Assembly (NCBI GenBank): GCA_958348225.1
Contig: CATVYG010000035.1
Location: 1 to 25,192 of the forward strand
Direction of reading: 5' to 3'
Length of the DNA: 25,192 nt
DNA from: an uncultured Collinsella sp.
Lineage (GTDB): Bacteria; Actinomycetota; Coriobacteriia; Coriobacteriales; Coriobacteriaceae
Position numbers and translations under genes: made by a program. Of this stretch, positions 1 through 8,012 are shown in pieces. The notes beneath the pieces are model-generated. The model searched no databases, was not told the origin of the DNA, and saw only the letters and a list, made by a program, of their open reading frames with translations. Each line of letters starts with the position of its first letter. The stretch's first letter is position 1.

Positions 1-14
1 GCGGGTGGTTTAAA

Positions 15-35
15 GCTGGCCGCTGCGCGGCCAGC
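15..35. repeat. Short GC-rich perfect hairpin
   Basis: A 9-bp perfect stem (GCTGGCCGC at 15-23 with GCGGCCAGC at 27-35) closes a 3-nt loop. On the minus strand it is followed by TTTAAACC. It lies just beyond the main terminator of the flavoprotein gene and could be a backup terminator, or the terminator of a gene outside the window. Confidence 0.5.
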
Positions 36-52
36 GGACTAAAGTCTTGAAC

Positions 53-87
53 AAAAAGGGCGGGACCTGCGCGCTTGCAGGCCCCGC
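53..87 (-). terminator. Rho-independent terminator of the flavoprotein gene
   Basis: On the minus strand an 11-position GC-rich stem (87-77 with 70-60, one A/C mismatch) with a 6-nt loop runs straight into a TTTTT tract (57-53). It lies about 75 nt past the stop codon of the minus-strand oxidoreductase gene, where its terminator should be. Confidence 0.8.
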
Positions 88-161
88 ACCGGTTGACATC
101 CGACGGGACACAGCCGGGCGAGACGGATCCGTGCTACCGCCCCGCCTGGCCGCGAAGTTAA

Positions 162-2192
162 CTACAGCTCGTTGGCCGCGTGATATGCCGTGCGAATGGC
201 GCTCGCAATGTCGGCGGTGCGCTCGCCCGAGCAGTCGCCCACGCAGGTCACGGGCACCGTCACGCCATCCAGGTCAAACGCGTTGGCCTTGGAGCCCACG
301 GCCATCACCACGTAATCGCAGGCGATCTTCACCGGCTCCTCGGCGCCGTCCTCGGTAGTGCGAATGGCCTCCACGCCCTCGTCGGTAATGGCGGTCAGGC
401 GGGTCTTCACGTGCTGCTCCACGTTGTGCTCGGCAAAGTCGCTCATGATCAGCGGCAGAATGGTCTCGGACTCGCCCGCGGCAATCTTGTCGAGCATCTC
501 CACGATCGCCACCTCGCAGCCATGCTGCAGCAGGTACTCGGCAGTCTCGGTGCCCACCAGGCCACCGCCAATGACGGCGACGCGCCCGCTGAGCTCCACC
601 TTGCCGGCCAGCACGTCCCAGCTCGACACGACCTTCTCCGAGTCGGCACCCGGAACGGGGATGACCACGTCGTGTGCGCCCACAGCCACAATCGCGGCGT
701 CGGCGGCGTCGAGGTCCTCAGCGGTAGCGGCATGGTTGAGCTCAACCTTCACTCCCAGGCCGGGCAGAATCTTCTCGTAGTACTCAACCGAGCGCATGAT
801 CTCGTCCTTGCGCGGAGGCGCGGCCGCCAGCACAATCTGGCCGCCCAGATGATCGCTCGCCTCGTAGACGGTCACACCGTAGCCGCGCTTGGCCGCCACG
901 CGTGCGGCCTCCAGGCCGGCAATACCGCCGCCCACCACGGCGATCTTCTTGTCGCCCTCGCCCGGCTTGATGGTGATGGTCGCCTCGTCGCCGTTCTCGG
1001 CGTTGAGCACGCACGAGATGTACTTGCGGTTTTGAATCGCGTCGACGCAACCTTTGTTGCAGTTGAGGCACTCGCGGATGGGTTCGCCCGTGGCGGCCTT
1101 CAGCGCAATGTCGGGGTCGCACATGAGCGAGCGGCCATAGGCGATGATGTCGGCGGCGCCGTCTTCCAGAATCTTCTCGCCGGCCTCGACCGAGACAACA
1201 CGGCCGACGGTTGCCACCGGCACGGAGACCAGGGCCTTGACGCGCTCGGCCACGGGCAGCGTCCAGTTGTAGGGCATGGCGCCCATGGGCGGAATGGTGT
1301 CGCCCATGTTGCCAGTGTGGTTTGCCTGCGCGACCTGGATCATGTCGATGCCGGCGCCCTCGAGCAGCTTGGCAAACTCGCAGGCCTCGTCGGGCTGCAG
1401 GCCGCCCTTGCCGCGCGGCGTGCCGTCGGGGTTCTCCATGATCACGGGGAGCTTGTACTCCACCATCAGCTGCGGCGCGGCTTCCTTGATGGCAGCGACG
1501 ACCTCGAGCGCATAGCGAACGCGGTTCTCGAACGAGCCACCATACTCGTCGGTGCGCTTGTTGAGGATAGCCGAGCACAGCGAACCCACCAAGCGGTCGC
1601 CGTGGACCTCGATGGCGTCGATGCCGGCCTGCTGCGCGCGAGCGGCCGAGGCAGCAATGGCCTCCTTGATCTGGGTGAGCTGCTCTACGCTCGCCTCGTT
1701 CACAAAGTGCTGCATGTCGTGATGCAGCTTGGCGTAGGCCTGGTTGCGGATCTCGTTGGACTCGGCCATCTTGGCGGCAAAGGTCTCCTCGTCGCCGGCG
1801 ACCTTGGCCTCCTGCGCGGCCTTGGCAGCGGCCATGGAGCCCATGACCATGCGGCCGACACCGGGCACATCGTACTCGGGGTGGAACAGCTGCAGCGCGA
1901 CCTTGGCACCGTGCTTGTGGACGGTATCGGCCAGCGCCTTAAACGTGGGGATCTGGGCGTCGGTTGCCAGCTTGGGCGTGGGGCTTGCGGTCATGACGGG
2001 AGCAACGTCGCCGATGACGATGTAGCTCACACCGCCGCGGGCCAGGCGCTCGTAAAAAGCCAGGCTGCGCTCGCCGATGGAACCGTCACGCTCCTCGTAG
2101 CCGGTGGTCAGCGGCGGAAACATAATACGGTTCTTGAGCTCAAGGGGGCCAACCGTAATGGGCTGGAGCAGCTTGGATGCAGGTGCGGTCAT
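162..2192 (-). CDS. NADH:flavin oxidoreductase, old yellow enzyme / 2,4-dienoyl-CoA reductase type (FMN, 4Fe-4S, FAD)
   Basis: A 676-residue flavoprotein of the 2-enoate / 2,4-dienoyl-CoA reductase family, which moves electrons from NAD(P)H through FAD and a [4Fe-4S] cluster to FMN to reduce an activated double bond. Residues about 8-365 form the FMN-binding TIM barrel, with the conserved NKRTDEYGGSFENR stretch. The cluster motif CX2CX3CX11C is at C375, C378, C382 and C394. A GGGIAGLEAA dinucleotide fold (about 420) and a second GGGLVGTETA fold (about 545) bind FAD and NAD(P)H. Of two nearby ATG codons, the inner one at 2192 is preferred because GAGG lies 7 nt upstream; for the outer one (2198) it is only 1 nt away. 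The usual HGAH of the barrel is HGDR here. The substrate is unknown; bile-acid, enoate and xenobiotic reductases share this architecture. The gene stands alone, with a terminator at 53-87. Confidence 0.9.
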   Translation of the reverse strand: MTAPASKLLQPITVGPLELKNRIMFPPLTTGYEERDGSIGERSLAFYERLARGGVSYIVIGDVAPVMTASPTPKLATDAQIPTFKALADTVHKHGAKVALQLFHPEYDVPGVGRMVMGSMAAAKAAQEAKVAGDEETFAAKMAESNEIRNQAYAKLHHDMQHFVNEASVEQLTQIKEAIAASAARAQQAGIDAIEVHGDRLVGSLCSAILNKRTDEYGGSFENRVRYALEVVAAIKEAAPQLMVEYKLPVIMENPDGTPRGKGGLQPDEACEFAKLLEGAGIDMIQVAQANHTGNMGDTIPPMGAMPYNWTLPVAERVKALVSVPVATVGRVVSVEAGEKILEDGAADIIAYGRSLMCDPDIALKAATGEPIRECLNCNKGCVDAIQNRKYISCVLNAENGDEATITIKPGEGDKKIAVVGGGIAGLEAARVAAKRGYGVTVYEASDHLGGQIVLAAAPPRKDEIMRSVEYYEKILPGLGVKVELNHAATAEDLDAADAAIVAVGAHDVVIPVPGADSEKVVSSWDVLAGKVELSGRVAVIGGGLVGTETAEYLLQHGCEVAIVEMLDKIAAGESETILPLIMSDFAEHNVEQHVKTRLTAITDEGVEAIRTTEDGAEEPVKIACDYVVMAVGSKANAFDLDGVTVPVTCVGDCSGERTADIASAIRTAYHAANEL

Positions 2193-2333
2193 GGACATTC
2201 CTCTCTTGTAGGCGCGGCGGCGATGATGCCGCGTAGTTGTCTAGAGGATATGGCATGGGGGCACAGCGGCACAACGAAAATCGGCGAATATCAGGTGGCG
2301 GCAGGCGGATGGGGCGTGGCGGCCCACCGGTAT

Positions 2334-2390
2334 ATCTCGATCTGTAACACCTAGCCGCCCAAATCGGGTCTAGATGTTACAGATCGAGAT
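2334..2390. repeat. Palindrome family P1, single copy (16-bp arms, 25-nt loop)
   Basis: ATCTCGATCTGTAACA (2334-2349) is repeated perfectly inverted at 2375-2390 around a 25-nt loop. The same arms and the same loop length recur three times at 19454-19670. The right flank (ATTTTG followed by a GGCCGAG block) also resembles the flank of the last copy at 19670, so the repeat unit extends beyond the stem. It lies between the divergent flavoprotein promoter region and the tRNA terminator. Confidence 0.85.
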
Positions 2391-2439
2391 TTTGTTTGAG
2401 AGGCCGAGAATTGGACCGAAAGCACGGTCCCGAAATAAC

Positions 2440-2469
2440 AAAAAAGCTCGCCGGCTAGGCCGACGAGCT
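2440..2469 (-). terminator. Terminator of the tRNA-fMet gene
   Basis: On the minus strand the hairpin AGCTCGTCGGC / GCCGGCGAGCT with a tiny loop is followed by TTTTTTG. It starts 10 nt beyond the encoded CCA end of the tRNA. Confidence 0.85.
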
Positions 2470-2478
2470 GCAAGTTCT

Positions 2479-2555
2479 TGGTCGCGGGGGCAGGATTTGA
2501 ACCTACGACCTCCGGGTTATGAGCCCGGCGAGCTACCAGACTGCTCCACCCCGCA
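2479..2555 (-). tRNA. Initiator tRNA-fMet (anticodon CAT)
   Basis: A 77-nt cloverleaf on the minus strand with anticodon CAT (plus-strand atg at 2519-2521). Three consecutive G:C pairs close the anticodon stem (CCGGG/CCCGG), the hallmark of initiator tRNA. The first acceptor position is weak (T1 opposite G72) instead of a Watson-Crick pair, also typical of initiators, where it allows formylation and limits Pth cleavage. The T arm reads GGTTCAAATCC and the discriminator plus CCA (ACCA) is encoded. Confidence 0.95.
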
Positions 2556-2709
2556 GTGTCTGGACGCCTCATGTGCGCAAGAAAGAATATTACGTGGGAG
2601 TTCGGTAAACGGCAAGGAAAATCTCGTAGAGCATAATTCCTTCATATTTAAAACCCTCAGCCCATATCGCCGTGAACGAATCACAGCCTAGCGCTGCCGA
2701 CGGCGCGTA

Positions 2710-2715
2710 TACAAT
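2710..2715 (+). promoter_or_regulatory. Candidate -10 element of coaX
   Basis: TACAAT lies 36 nt upstream of the chosen coaX start. The same hexamer stands in front of folP-folK (minus) and prs. No convincing -35 is visible at 17 nt. Confidence 0.35.
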
Positions 2716-2751
2716 GGTGCGCGTCCTTTTATGCCAACACCGGGAGTAGAC

Positions 2752-3525
2752 ATGCTGCTCGCTATCGATATGGGAAACACGCAGACGGCCGTGGGCCTGT
2801 TTGACGGAGACGAGCTGGTGCAGTCGTGGCGCATGCCCACCGACCGCTCCTATACCGCCGACGAGATCCATGTGCGCCTGATGGGCTTCTTTAAGATGTA
2901 CGACCTCTCGCTCGACGCGGTCGACGCGATCGCCTTCGCCGGCGTGGTGCCGCAGCTCTCGCGCGAGTGGCACACCGTGGCCGACCGCATCGCGGCAGAC
3001 GCCATCGTTATCGGGCCACAGACGGCCGCGGTGACCAAACTGCGCGCGGCGCGCCCCCGGGCCGTAGGTGCCGACCGCATCGCCAACGCCGTTGCAGCCG
3101 AAACTTTCTACGACGCCCCGGCGATCGTGGTGGACTTTGGCACCGCAACCAATATCGATGTCATCGATGAGGACGGCTATTACATTGGCGGAGCGATCGC
3201 GCCGGGCATCCGCATCTCCATGGACGCACTTGCCGCCCGTGCCGCCAAGCTCGCCAGCGTTCCGCTCGAGGCGCCCGAGCACGCCATCGGCCGCGATACC
3301 GAGGAGTGCATCAAGGTCGGCGCCGTGATGGGCGCCGCCGCCATGGCCGAAGGCCTGGTCGCTCGCATGAAGCGCGAGCTGGGCCGCGACGATGCCACCG
3401 TTATCGCCACGGGCGGTCTCGCCAGCATCGTCGCCGATTCGACCGACGCCTTCGACGTGGTCGACGGACAGCTCACCATTAAGGGCATCTGCGAAATCTA
3501 CCGCCGCATGCAGGAGCAGGGGTAG
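2752..3525 (+). CDS. coaX: Type III pantothenate kinase
   Basis: A 257-residue kinase that phosphorylates pantothenate to 4'-phosphopantothenate, the first committed step of CoA synthesis. CoaX belongs to the ASKHA superfamily and is insensitive to CoA feedback. The phosphate-binding DMGNT motif is at residues 6-10, a GADRIANAVA stretch near 106, DFGTATN at about 128-134 and a GGAIAPG loop after it. These are the three family signatures, and the length matches the usual 255-260. An ATG seven codons upstream (2731) is in frame, but GGGAG at 2742-2746 lies 5 nt before 2752, so the shorter form is preferred. It starts 196 bp from the divergent tRNA-fMet gene and converges with the biotin-ligase-like gene. 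Confidence 0.93.
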   Translation: MLLAIDMGNTQTAVGLFDGDELVQSWRMPTDRSYTADEIHVRLMGFFKMYDLSLDAVDAIAFAGVVPQLSREWHTVADRIAADAIVIGPQTAAVTKLRAARPRAVGADRIANAVAAETFYDAPAIVVDFGTATNIDVIDEDGYYIGGAIAPGIRISMDALAARAAKLASVPLEAPEHAIGRDTEECIKVGAVMGAAAMAEGLVARMKRELGRDDATVIATGGLASIVADSTDAFDVVDGQLTIKGICEIYRRMQEQG

Positions 3526-3581
3526 GACAGGGACCTAAGTCGGCACACCCGATGCCACAGTCCCCGCAAATGGTCGCCAAG

Positions 3582-3625
3582 CCTATTCCTCAAAATCGAA
3601 AATTTTTTCAGTTTTTAGGAATAGG
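3582..3625. repeat. Intergenic palindrome P2
   Basis: CCTATTCCT (3582-3590) is repeated inverted as AGGAATAGG (3617-3625). Adjacent A-rich and T-rich blocks extend the stem. It sits in the gap between the convergent coaX and biotin-ligase-like genes, where it could stop transcription from either side. The rest of that gap (3526-3581) holds only small imperfect stems. Confidence 0.65.
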
Positions 3626-3650
3626 ACCGCGAGGCCACCCTGCAGTCACA

Positions 3651-3684
3651 CAAAAGCCATCCTCGGTGCAGGCCGAGGAGGGCT
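3651..3684 (-). terminator. Probable terminator of the folP-folK / biotin-ligase-like operon
   Basis: Stem AGCCATCCTCGG (3655-3666) pairs with CCGAGGAGGGCT (3673-3684) with one mismatch and a 6-nt loop. On the minus strand it is followed by TTTTG. It lies about 40 nt past the stop of the minus-strand gene. Confidence 0.6.
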
Positions 3685-3722
3685 TCGTTGTCATCGTTGT
3701 CTTTGAGCGCTGGCGCCTCGCG

Positions 3723-4424
3723 TTATAGCCCGCGAATGCGCACGGCCTCGGGTGGAAACTCCTGCTCGCCGGCATCGGTCTTGATGGTCGCGCGACCCCA
3801 GATGTCCAGGCCCGCGAACACGCCCACCGCAAGCGGCAGGCCGTTGGGCGACACCGCCGCAACCTGGCGTCCCAGCAGCGGCACCATGTCGAAGTACTCG
3901 CCCAGCACGGGAGCCAGCGGCCCTGCGGCACCCTGCGGCGTGTTGGCAACAACCGCCCAGGCGTCCACGCGAGCCAGCACGGCGGCGGCCAGCGCCTCGA
4001 CCAGCGCTTCATCGGTCACATCCACGCCAAGCTCGCCCAGCGCCGCGCGCTCAATATCCACCGTCACGGCACCGAACATGCCTGCAGCACCGGCGCCGCC
4101 GTTGACGGCGACGCGTGCAAACGACGTTTCAAACGTGGGCGCGCCGCACACAATATCGCTCGGCCACTGAATGCCCACCTTGCCGGCAAGGCCCAGCCCC
4201 GGTGCCGCAGCCGTTCCCACGAGCGCGTCCATCATGCCCATCGCGGCCACAAACGGCAGGCCGTGGAAGGCATGCATGTTCACGTCGGGGCGAACGACCA
4301 GCGAAAACGTCAGCGATGCATCGCCCGCACTCCACGCGCACCAGCCCGCGGATACGCCCTCGCGGCCCGCGTCACGCGCGGCGTCAAGCTCGGTACCGGC
4401 GGCTACAGCGTTCATCTCAATCAT
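3723..4424 (-). CDS. Biotin-protein-ligase-like protein with degenerate active site
   Basis: A 233-residue protein resembling the catalytic (BPL/LplA) and C-terminal SH3-like domains of BirA, without an N-terminal DNA-binding domain. SLVVRPDV (about 41-48) matches the strand after the biotin loop. IQWPSDI (85-91) matches the KWPND motif. The end, GRQVAAVSPNGLPLAVG to AVRIRG, matches the BPL C-terminal domain. The key residues are altered. The GRGRRGR biotinyl-AMP loop that should precede SLxxRP is missing, K of KWPND is Q86, and the KLAGIL segment with its lysine is absent. Biotin ligation by the standard mechanism is therefore doubtful. Its ATG directly abuts the TAG of the folP-folK fusion, implying translational coupling. 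It may bind biotin, lipoate or a carrier protein without catalysis, or be a decaying ligase. No other ligase is visible in this window. Confidence 0.7.
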   Translation of the reverse strand: MIEMNAVAAGTELDAARDAGREGVSAGWCAWSAGDASLTFSLVVRPDVNMHAFHGLPFVAAMGMMDALVGTAAAPGLGLAGKVGIQWPSDIVCGAPTFETSFARVAVNGGAGAAGMFGAVTVDIERAALGELGVDVTDEALVEALAAAVLARVDAWAVVANTPQGAAGPLAPVLGEYFDMVPLLGRQVAAVSPNGLPLAVGVFAGLDIWGRATIKTDAGEQEFPPEAVRIRGL

Positions 4425-6152
4425 CTACATACGCCCCAATTCACCCACGATATGGCCCACGCGATCCTCGGGCTCCTTGACCTCGACGCCGTTGTAGCGG
4501 AAGAACCGCGCCGGGTCGTGCATCAGGTCCTCGAGCGGCACCAGCACAAAGTCGCGCTCGCCAATGAGCGGATGCGGCAGGCGCAGCTTCTTGCCGCCGT
4601 GGGTCTCGCCGTCCATCCACAGCAGGTCCAGGTCGATGGTGCGCGGGCCGTTGACCTTGGCCTTCTTGGAGCGGTCGCGGCCCAGCTCGGCCTCGATCTT
4701 CATAAGCTCGTCGAGCAGCACCAGCGGCGCCAGCTCGGTCTTAATCTCGATGACGGCATTGGCAAAGGCGTCCTGGCGCGTCTCGTAGGCCGGTTCGCTC
4801 TCGTAGATGCGTGAGCAGTTGGACACGCAGGTGAGCGGGATTTCGGCGATCATGTCGCGTGCGGCGCGGATGTTGTCGCAACGATGCCCCAGGTTGGAGC
4901 CCACAGCCACAAACGCGCGACGCGGCTGCGGCTTAGCAACAGCCCAGTAACCGTTCAGGAACTGCGCAAAGCCCGCGACGTCGTGCACGCGCACAATGTT
5001 GGCACCGGCCTGGATAGCGCCCAGGCACACGCCGAACGTGGCGGCATCGCGCTCGGCGGCCTCGGTCACGCCCGAGACAGCGCCCACAAAGCGCTTGCGC
5101 GACACGGCGCACATGAGCGGATAGCCCAGCGACGCCATCTTGGCGGTCTCGCGCTGGATGACGATATCCTCGTTGGCCGTCTTGCCAAAGCCCGGGCCCG
5201 GATCGATGCAGATGCGGTCGCGCGGCACGCCGGCGTGGATGAGTGCGCGGGCCTGATCGGACAGAAAGCCCATGACGCGGCGCATGATGGGCGCCGAATC
5301 AGGCAGGGTAAAGCGGCGAAGCTGCGAGGTGGGAACATAAGCCTCCTCGCGGCGGGCGCTGCGGCGCATCATGGCGGCCAGGTGATCGCTGGGCTCCGGC
5401 GAGGACTCAGGGTTCGCGGCGGCCTCGGCGACAGGGGCGGCCTCTTCGGCAGCCGGTGCCTCCTGCTTCTGCTCGTCCGTAGGCTCGGACGCGGGCTCCG
5501 GATCGCCAAACGGCAGCGAGGGCTGCACCACGCCACCCGGCAGCTTGGCCTCCGTCTTGGGCTCGCCCAGCAGCTTGCCACGGCGACGGCGGGCGGGCTT
5601 CTCGGCCTCGCGCGCAGCCTCGGCGGCCGCTTCGCGCGCCTTCTCGGCAACAAACGCCGCGGCAGAGGTATCAAGCTGCACCGTCGCGTGCGTACGAGCG
5701 GAAGCGGCGACCTCGCCGGCGTGCATCACGATAACGCCGCAGGTGCTCGTCTTAACAAACTCAACCATCTTGGGGTCGGTGAAGCCCGTCACGTCGTTGA
5801 CGATAGAGGCGCCGCAGCGCACGGCCGCCTTAGCAACCGCCACGTGGCGCGTGTCAATCGAGACGATAGCGCCCTCTTTGGCCAGCGCGCGCACCACGGG
5901 CAGCACGCGGCGAGCCTCCTCGTCGGGGTTGACCGGGGTAAAACCAGGGCGCGTGGACTCGCCGCCCACGTCGATGATGTCGGCGCCGGCGTCGAGCATC
6001 GCCAGGCCGTACTCGATGGCGGCATCCGGGTCGAAGTGTTCCCCGCCATCGCTAAACGAATCGGGCGTCACGTTGAGGACGCCCATGATGCGCGGACGGT
6101 CAAAGCTGAGCTCGTACTTTCCGCACCGCCATGTCTTGCTATCGTTCGCCAT
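4425..6152 (-). CDS. folP-folK: Bifunctional dihydropteroate synthase / 6-hydroxymethyl-dihydropterin pyrophosphokinase
   Basis: A 575-residue fusion covering two consecutive folate steps. HPPK activates 6-hydroxymethyl-dihydropterin with ATP and DHPS condenses it with p-aminobenzoate. DHPS occupies about 1-405: GVLNVTPDSFSDGG (24-37), GGESTRPG (63-70), SIDTR (98-102), ND (119-120), DPGPGFGKT (317-325), SRKRFVG (351-357) and VRVHDV (387-392). HPPK occupies about 412-575, with VGSNLG (417-422), the paired acidic GPRTIDLDLL (502-511) and a C-terminal HPLIGERDFVL stretch. Between MHAGE (143-147) and the helix before DPGPGFGK sits an Ala/Glu/Pro-rich insertion of roughly 130 residues (about 155-285) with a basic RRRRGK patch, absent from ordinary DHPS. 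The start at 6152 has GAGGAGG 6 nt upstream; the ATG at 6158 lies directly against that site. It follows the sirtuin gene and abuts the biotin-ligase-like gene. Confidence 0.93.
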   Translation of the reverse strand: MANDSKTWRCGKYELSFDRPRIMGVLNVTPDSFSDGGEHFDPDAAIEYGLAMLDAGADIIDVGGESTRPGFTPVNPDEEARRVLPVVRALAKEGAIVSIDTRHVAVAKAAVRCGASIVNDVTGFTDPKMVEFVKTSTCGVIVMHAGEVAASARTHATVQLDTSAAAFVAEKAREAAAEAAREAEKPARRRRGKLLGEPKTEAKLPGGVVQPSLPFGDPEPASEPTDEQKQEAPAAEEAAPVAEAAANPESSPEPSDHLAAMMRRSARREEAYVPTSQLRRFTLPDSAPIMRRVMGFLSDQARALIHAGVPRDRICIDPGPGFGKTANEDIVIQRETAKMASLGYPLMCAVSRKRFVGAVSGVTEAAERDAATFGVCLGAIQAGANIVRVHDVAGFAQFLNGYWAVAKPQPRRAFVAVGSNLGHRCDNIRAARDMIAEIPLTCVSNCSRIYESEPAYETRQDAFANAVIEIKTELAPLVLLDELMKIEAELGRDRSKKAKVNGPRTIDLDLLWMDGETHGGKKLRLPHPLIGERDFVLVPLEDLMHDPARFFRYNGVEVKEPEDRVGHIVGELGRM

Positions 6153-6226
6153 GAACATCCTCCTCAAATGCCCGCGCCGCCGCGCTCGGGCGCAGACGGC
6201 GGGGTCGCTTTGCAATCAGTCTTTCT

Positions 6227-6232
6227 ATTGTA
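6227..6232 (-). promoter_or_regulatory. Candidate -10 element of folP-folK
   Basis: TACAAT on the minus strand (6232-6227) lies about 75 nt upstream of the folP-folK start and just past the sirtuin stop. TTGCGT lies upstream with a long 19-nt spacer. This suggests the folate genes can be transcribed independently of the sirtuin. Confidence 0.35.
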
Positions 6233-6246
6233 TCCGCGCACACGGG

Positions 6247-6999
6247 CTAGAACGCAAACGCGGCCGCGATGTCGCAAGAAATCAGCAGGTCGGCATTTGC
6301 ATCCTGATCGGTGGGAGCAAGATTGCAAATGGCCAGCGTATCGCCGGTAAAGTAACGCGTAAGGCCCGCCGCCGGATACACCACGAGCGAGGTCCCGCCC
6401 ACAATGAGGGCATCGGCCGCGGCGATGGCGGCAACGGCGCCGGTCAGCACATGCTCGTCGAGCGGCTCCTCGTAGAGCACTACGTCGGGCTTGATGCGGC
6501 CGCCGCACGCAGGACACACGGGCACGCCCGCGGCGTCCTCGTGCTCGCGCGAGCAAATCCACTCGGCGCTATAGACCGCGCCGCACGACTGGCAAATGTT
6601 GCGATGGACCGATCCGTGCAGCTCGAACACGCGCTGCGAGCCGGCCATCTGATGCAGGCCGTCGATATTTTGCGTCACCACGGCATTTAGCTTGCCGGCG
6701 CGCTCCAGCTCGGCCAGCTTGGTGTGGCAGCGGTTGGGCTTGGCGCCAAGCGCGATCATCTTGGTGCGGTAGAAGTCGAAGAACTCGGCCGGATGCGCCT
6801 CGCAAAAGCTATGCGACAGCATGGTCTCGGGCGGGTAGGCAAACTGCTGGTGATACAGGCCGTCCACGCTGCGGAAATCGGGGATGCCGCTCGCCGTGGA
6901 AACACCCGCGCCGCCAAAGAAGACCACGCGCTTGTGGGTACCGAACAGCTCCGCCAGCGCAGCGGAGGCCTGCTTGGGGTCCGTTATCGCCTGCGTCAT
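6247..6999 (-). CDS. Sir2-family NAD-dependent protein deacylase
   Basis: A 250-residue sirtuin that removes acyl groups from protein lysines using NAD+, giving nicotinamide and O-acyl-ADP-ribose. The NAD-binding motif GAGVSTASGIPDFRS is at 30-44, TQNIDGLH at 109-116, the catalytic histidine is H128 in ELHGSV, and the structural zinc cysteines are C136/C139 and C162/C165. GGTSLVVYPA (201-210) closes the Rossmann fold. All catalytic residues are present and the length is typical. The start at 6999 has GGAGG 6 nt upstream, preferred over the ATG 17 codons earlier. The gene is divergent from exodeoxyribonuclease III; the 135-bp gap holds both start regions. Confidence 0.94.
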   Translation of the reverse strand: MTQAITDPKQASAALAELFGTHKRVVFFGGAGVSTASGIPDFRSVDGLYHQQFAYPPETMLSHSFCEAHPAEFFDFYRTKMIALGAKPNRCHTKLAELERAGKLNAVVTQNIDGLHQMAGSQRVFELHGSVHRNICQSCGAVYSAEWICSREHEDAAGVPVCPACGGRIKPDVVLYEEPLDEHVLTGAVAAIAAADALIVGGTSLVVYPAAGLTRYFTGDTLAICNLAPTDQDANADLLISCDIAAAFAF

Positions 7000-7134
7000 A
7001 TGAGTCCTCCGTCCTTGTTGGTCGGGCAGCATCGGGCGACATCCCGGCATGCAGCCTTTGGGTCAGCACGCGCGGAGCCCACCCCGCCCCTGTTGCGCTA
7101 ATCTTAAGCCTGCAAACCCCGTCGAAAGGACACC

Positions 7135-7953
7135 ATGCCTCAGACTTACACTTTCGCCTCGTGGAACGTCAACGGCCTGCGCGCCGTGCTCAAAAAGGAC
7201 CCAAGCTTCATTCAAATCGCGCAGGAGCTCAATGTCGATATCCTGGCGCTGCAGGAGACCAAGCTGCAGGAGGGCCAGGTCGATATTGACCTGCCCGGCT
7301 ATCACCAAACCTGGAGCTACGCCGAGCGTAAAGGCTATTCGGGCACTGCGGTCTTTAGCCGCCAGGAACCGCTGCGCGTGCTGCACGCCGACGCACTGCT
7401 ACCCTACGCCGGCGAGAACGAGGCGGCCGAGCTCGTCGCCCAAGCCGCAACCGAGGGCCGCGTCTGCGCGCTCGAGTTCGACAAGTTTTGGTTTGTGGAT
7501 GTCTACACGCCTAACGCCCAAAATGAGCTCGCGCGCATCGATGTACGCATGGCCTGGGACGATGCCTATCGCGACTTTTTGAGCGCGCTTGAACGCGAGA
7601 CCGGTAAGCCCGTCGTAACCTGCGGCGACTTTAACGTGGCGCATGAGGAGATCGACCTTAAGAACCCCAAGTCCAACCGCGGCAACGCGGGCTTTTCGGA
7701 CGAGGAGCGCGGCAAGTTTACCGAGCTCCTCGACGCCGGTTTTACCGATACCTGGCGCGCGGCAAATCCCGACGTCGAGGGCGTCTACAGCTGGTGGAGC
7801 TATCGCTTTAATGCCCGCAAGAACAACGCCGGCTGGCGCATCGACTACTTCCTGGTGAGCGACGCAATCGCCGGCGATGTGCGCGACGCCGGCATCCGCG
7901 GCGACATCTTCGGCAGCGACCACTGCCCCGTCACCCTCACCCTAGAGCTCTAG
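7135..7953 (+). CDS. xth: Exodeoxyribonuclease III (AP endonuclease family)
   Basis: A 272-residue Mg-dependent endonuclease/exonuclease/phosphatase-fold enzyme that cleaves 5' of abasic sites in base-excision repair. SWNVNGLRA (9-17), LQETK with metal-binding E41, the VDVYTPNAQ stretch, CGDFNVAHEEIDL with catalytic D165 and N167, WWSYR, WRIDYFL and terminal GSDHCPV with D262-H263 are all present. The insert KNPKSNRGNAGF matches the ExoA/ExoIII branch. GAAAGGA lies 5 nt upstream of the ATG. It converges with the ECF operon across palindrome P3. Confidence 0.95.
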   Translation: MPQTYTFASWNVNGLRAVLKKDPSFIQIAQELNVDILALQETKLQEGQVDIDLPGYHQTWSYAERKGYSGTAVFSRQEPLRVLHADALLPYAGENEAAELVAQAATEGRVCALEFDKFWFVDVYTPNAQNELARIDVRMAWDDAYRDFLSALERETGKPVVTCGDFNVAHEEIDLKNPKSNRGNAGFSDEERGKFTELLDAGFTDTWRAANPDVEGVYSWWSYRFNARKNNAGWRIDYFLVSDAIAGDVRDAGIRGDIFGSDHCPVTLTLEL

Positions 7954-8012
7954 CCCCAAGTAATTCCTAGGGGACAGAGGAAAACAGATCATGTGACCCC
8001 TCTCCCCCTATA

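Noticed and set aside
180..2354. Long plus-strand open frame of 724 codons opposite the flavoprotein gene
   Set aside because: It is antisense to a gene with complete family motifs. The His/Gly/Leu-rich translation is typical of the reverse frame of GC-rich coding DNA.
4884..6350. 488-codon plus-strand frame opposite folP-folK
   Set aside because: Antisense shadow of a confidently identified gene, with no recognisable domain or ribosome site.
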